From a virus, in the IMG/VR virus record IMGVR_UViG_3300024999_000468, positions 1-20,690 of that record: 20,690 bases of DNA; one strand, 5' to 3'. A program made the position numbers and the translations under genes. Below, one piece after another: positions 20,549 to 20,690 of this stretch. The notes beneath the pieces are model-generated. The model was given only the letters and a program-made list of their open reading frames with translations. It had not been told where the DNA came from and did no database searches. Within the stretch, counting starts at the first letter, position 1, and each line of letters opens with the position of its first letter.

Positions 20549-20690
20549 ATGAAGTCTTACCAAATAAATTTCCTAAACGCATATGGCGAAGAGTGCCAAA
20601 CAATCGAAAGAGGATCAAGTGAAAATGACGCTATAAAAAACTTTGAAAACTGGATGCCCGAAGGAACTATCCAAAAAATTATAACGAAAG
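20549..20690 (+). CDS. Partial plus-strand small protein gene, unknown
   Basis: This gene runs off the right edge; 47 residues are visible. They begin MKSYQINFLNAYGEECQTIE, then S-E-N-D-A-I-K-N-F-E-N-W and E-G-T-I-Q-K-I-I-T-K. It has a strong AGAGGAGGAAA site 6-7 bases before the ATG and a good promoter upstream (20485-20514), so it is expressed on its own and divergently from the late operon. I do not recognise the family from this fragment; it may be an early, regulatory or replication-region protein. Confidence 0.65.
   Translation, partial: MKSYQINFLNAYGEECQTIERGSSENDAIKNFENWMPEGTIQKIITK

Noticed and set aside
1-20690. Long contractile or flexible tail
   Set aside because: No sheath, tube, tape-measure or baseplate genes are seen; adaptor plus nozzle-like proteins point to a short tail, although genes beyond the left edge are not visible.

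Overview
The window is the packaging, head and tail module of a tailed double-stranded DNA phage or prophage. Almost every gene lies on the minus strand and is transcribed from right to left. The gene content indicates a short-tailed (podovirus-type) virion: a P22-like portal, an SU10/P22-gp4-like head-tail adaptor and a P22-gp10-like tail nozzle are present, while no tail tube, sheath, tape measure or baseplate genes occur. The host is probably a low-to-moderate-GC Firmicute. This rests on strong AGGAGG-type ribosome binding sites, frequent GTG/TTG starts and a scaffold N-terminus (MNLQKFAE) of the kind common in Firmicute phages. No host gene, integrase or tRNA is present to settle this.

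Layout from the right end. A plus-strand gene with a strong promoter enters at 20549 and runs off the window. Diverging from it, the minus-strand operon begins with the small terminase (19838-20314). A 450-bp gene-free, locally GC-rich and hairpin-rich island follows. Next come a putative 57-residue leader ORF, a winged-helix-like protein behind a possible attenuator, a T5orf172/MUG113 GIY-YIG-like protein, two small ORFs and the large terminase (16040-17554). Then come a 54-residue ORF, a one-helix membrane protein and the portal (13706-15583). The portal-to-scaffold interval carries accessory genes: a zinc ribbon, an HExxH metallopeptidase-like protein, a tiny basic protein and a Tad2-like (DUF2829) putative anti-Thoeris protein, closed by a terminator. 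The head block holds scaffold, decoration-like protein and major capsid protein.

The left half (about 10150 down to 1) holds probable head-fiber and tail appendage genes: a GN-repeat protein, a lectin-like protein, an alpha/beta-hydrolase with a C-terminal extension, and a tail-collar protein. After a terminator come several small structural ORFs, a large protein with three Ig/FnIII-like repeats, the adaptor, the nozzle and a partial appendage gene. Many junctions are TAATG or short overlaps, which suggests translational coupling. GC-rich intercistronic hairpins break the late operon at several points and may set protein ratios.

The most striking finding is the adaptor gene (2059-3576). It encodes three full, gap-free tandem copies of the adaptor domain, about 60% identical to each other by hand count. 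Four such chains could build the usual twelve-fold adaptor ring. Other points of interest are the Tad2-like protein, the mutually exclusive stems in front of the winged-helix gene, and the GC-rich island after terS.
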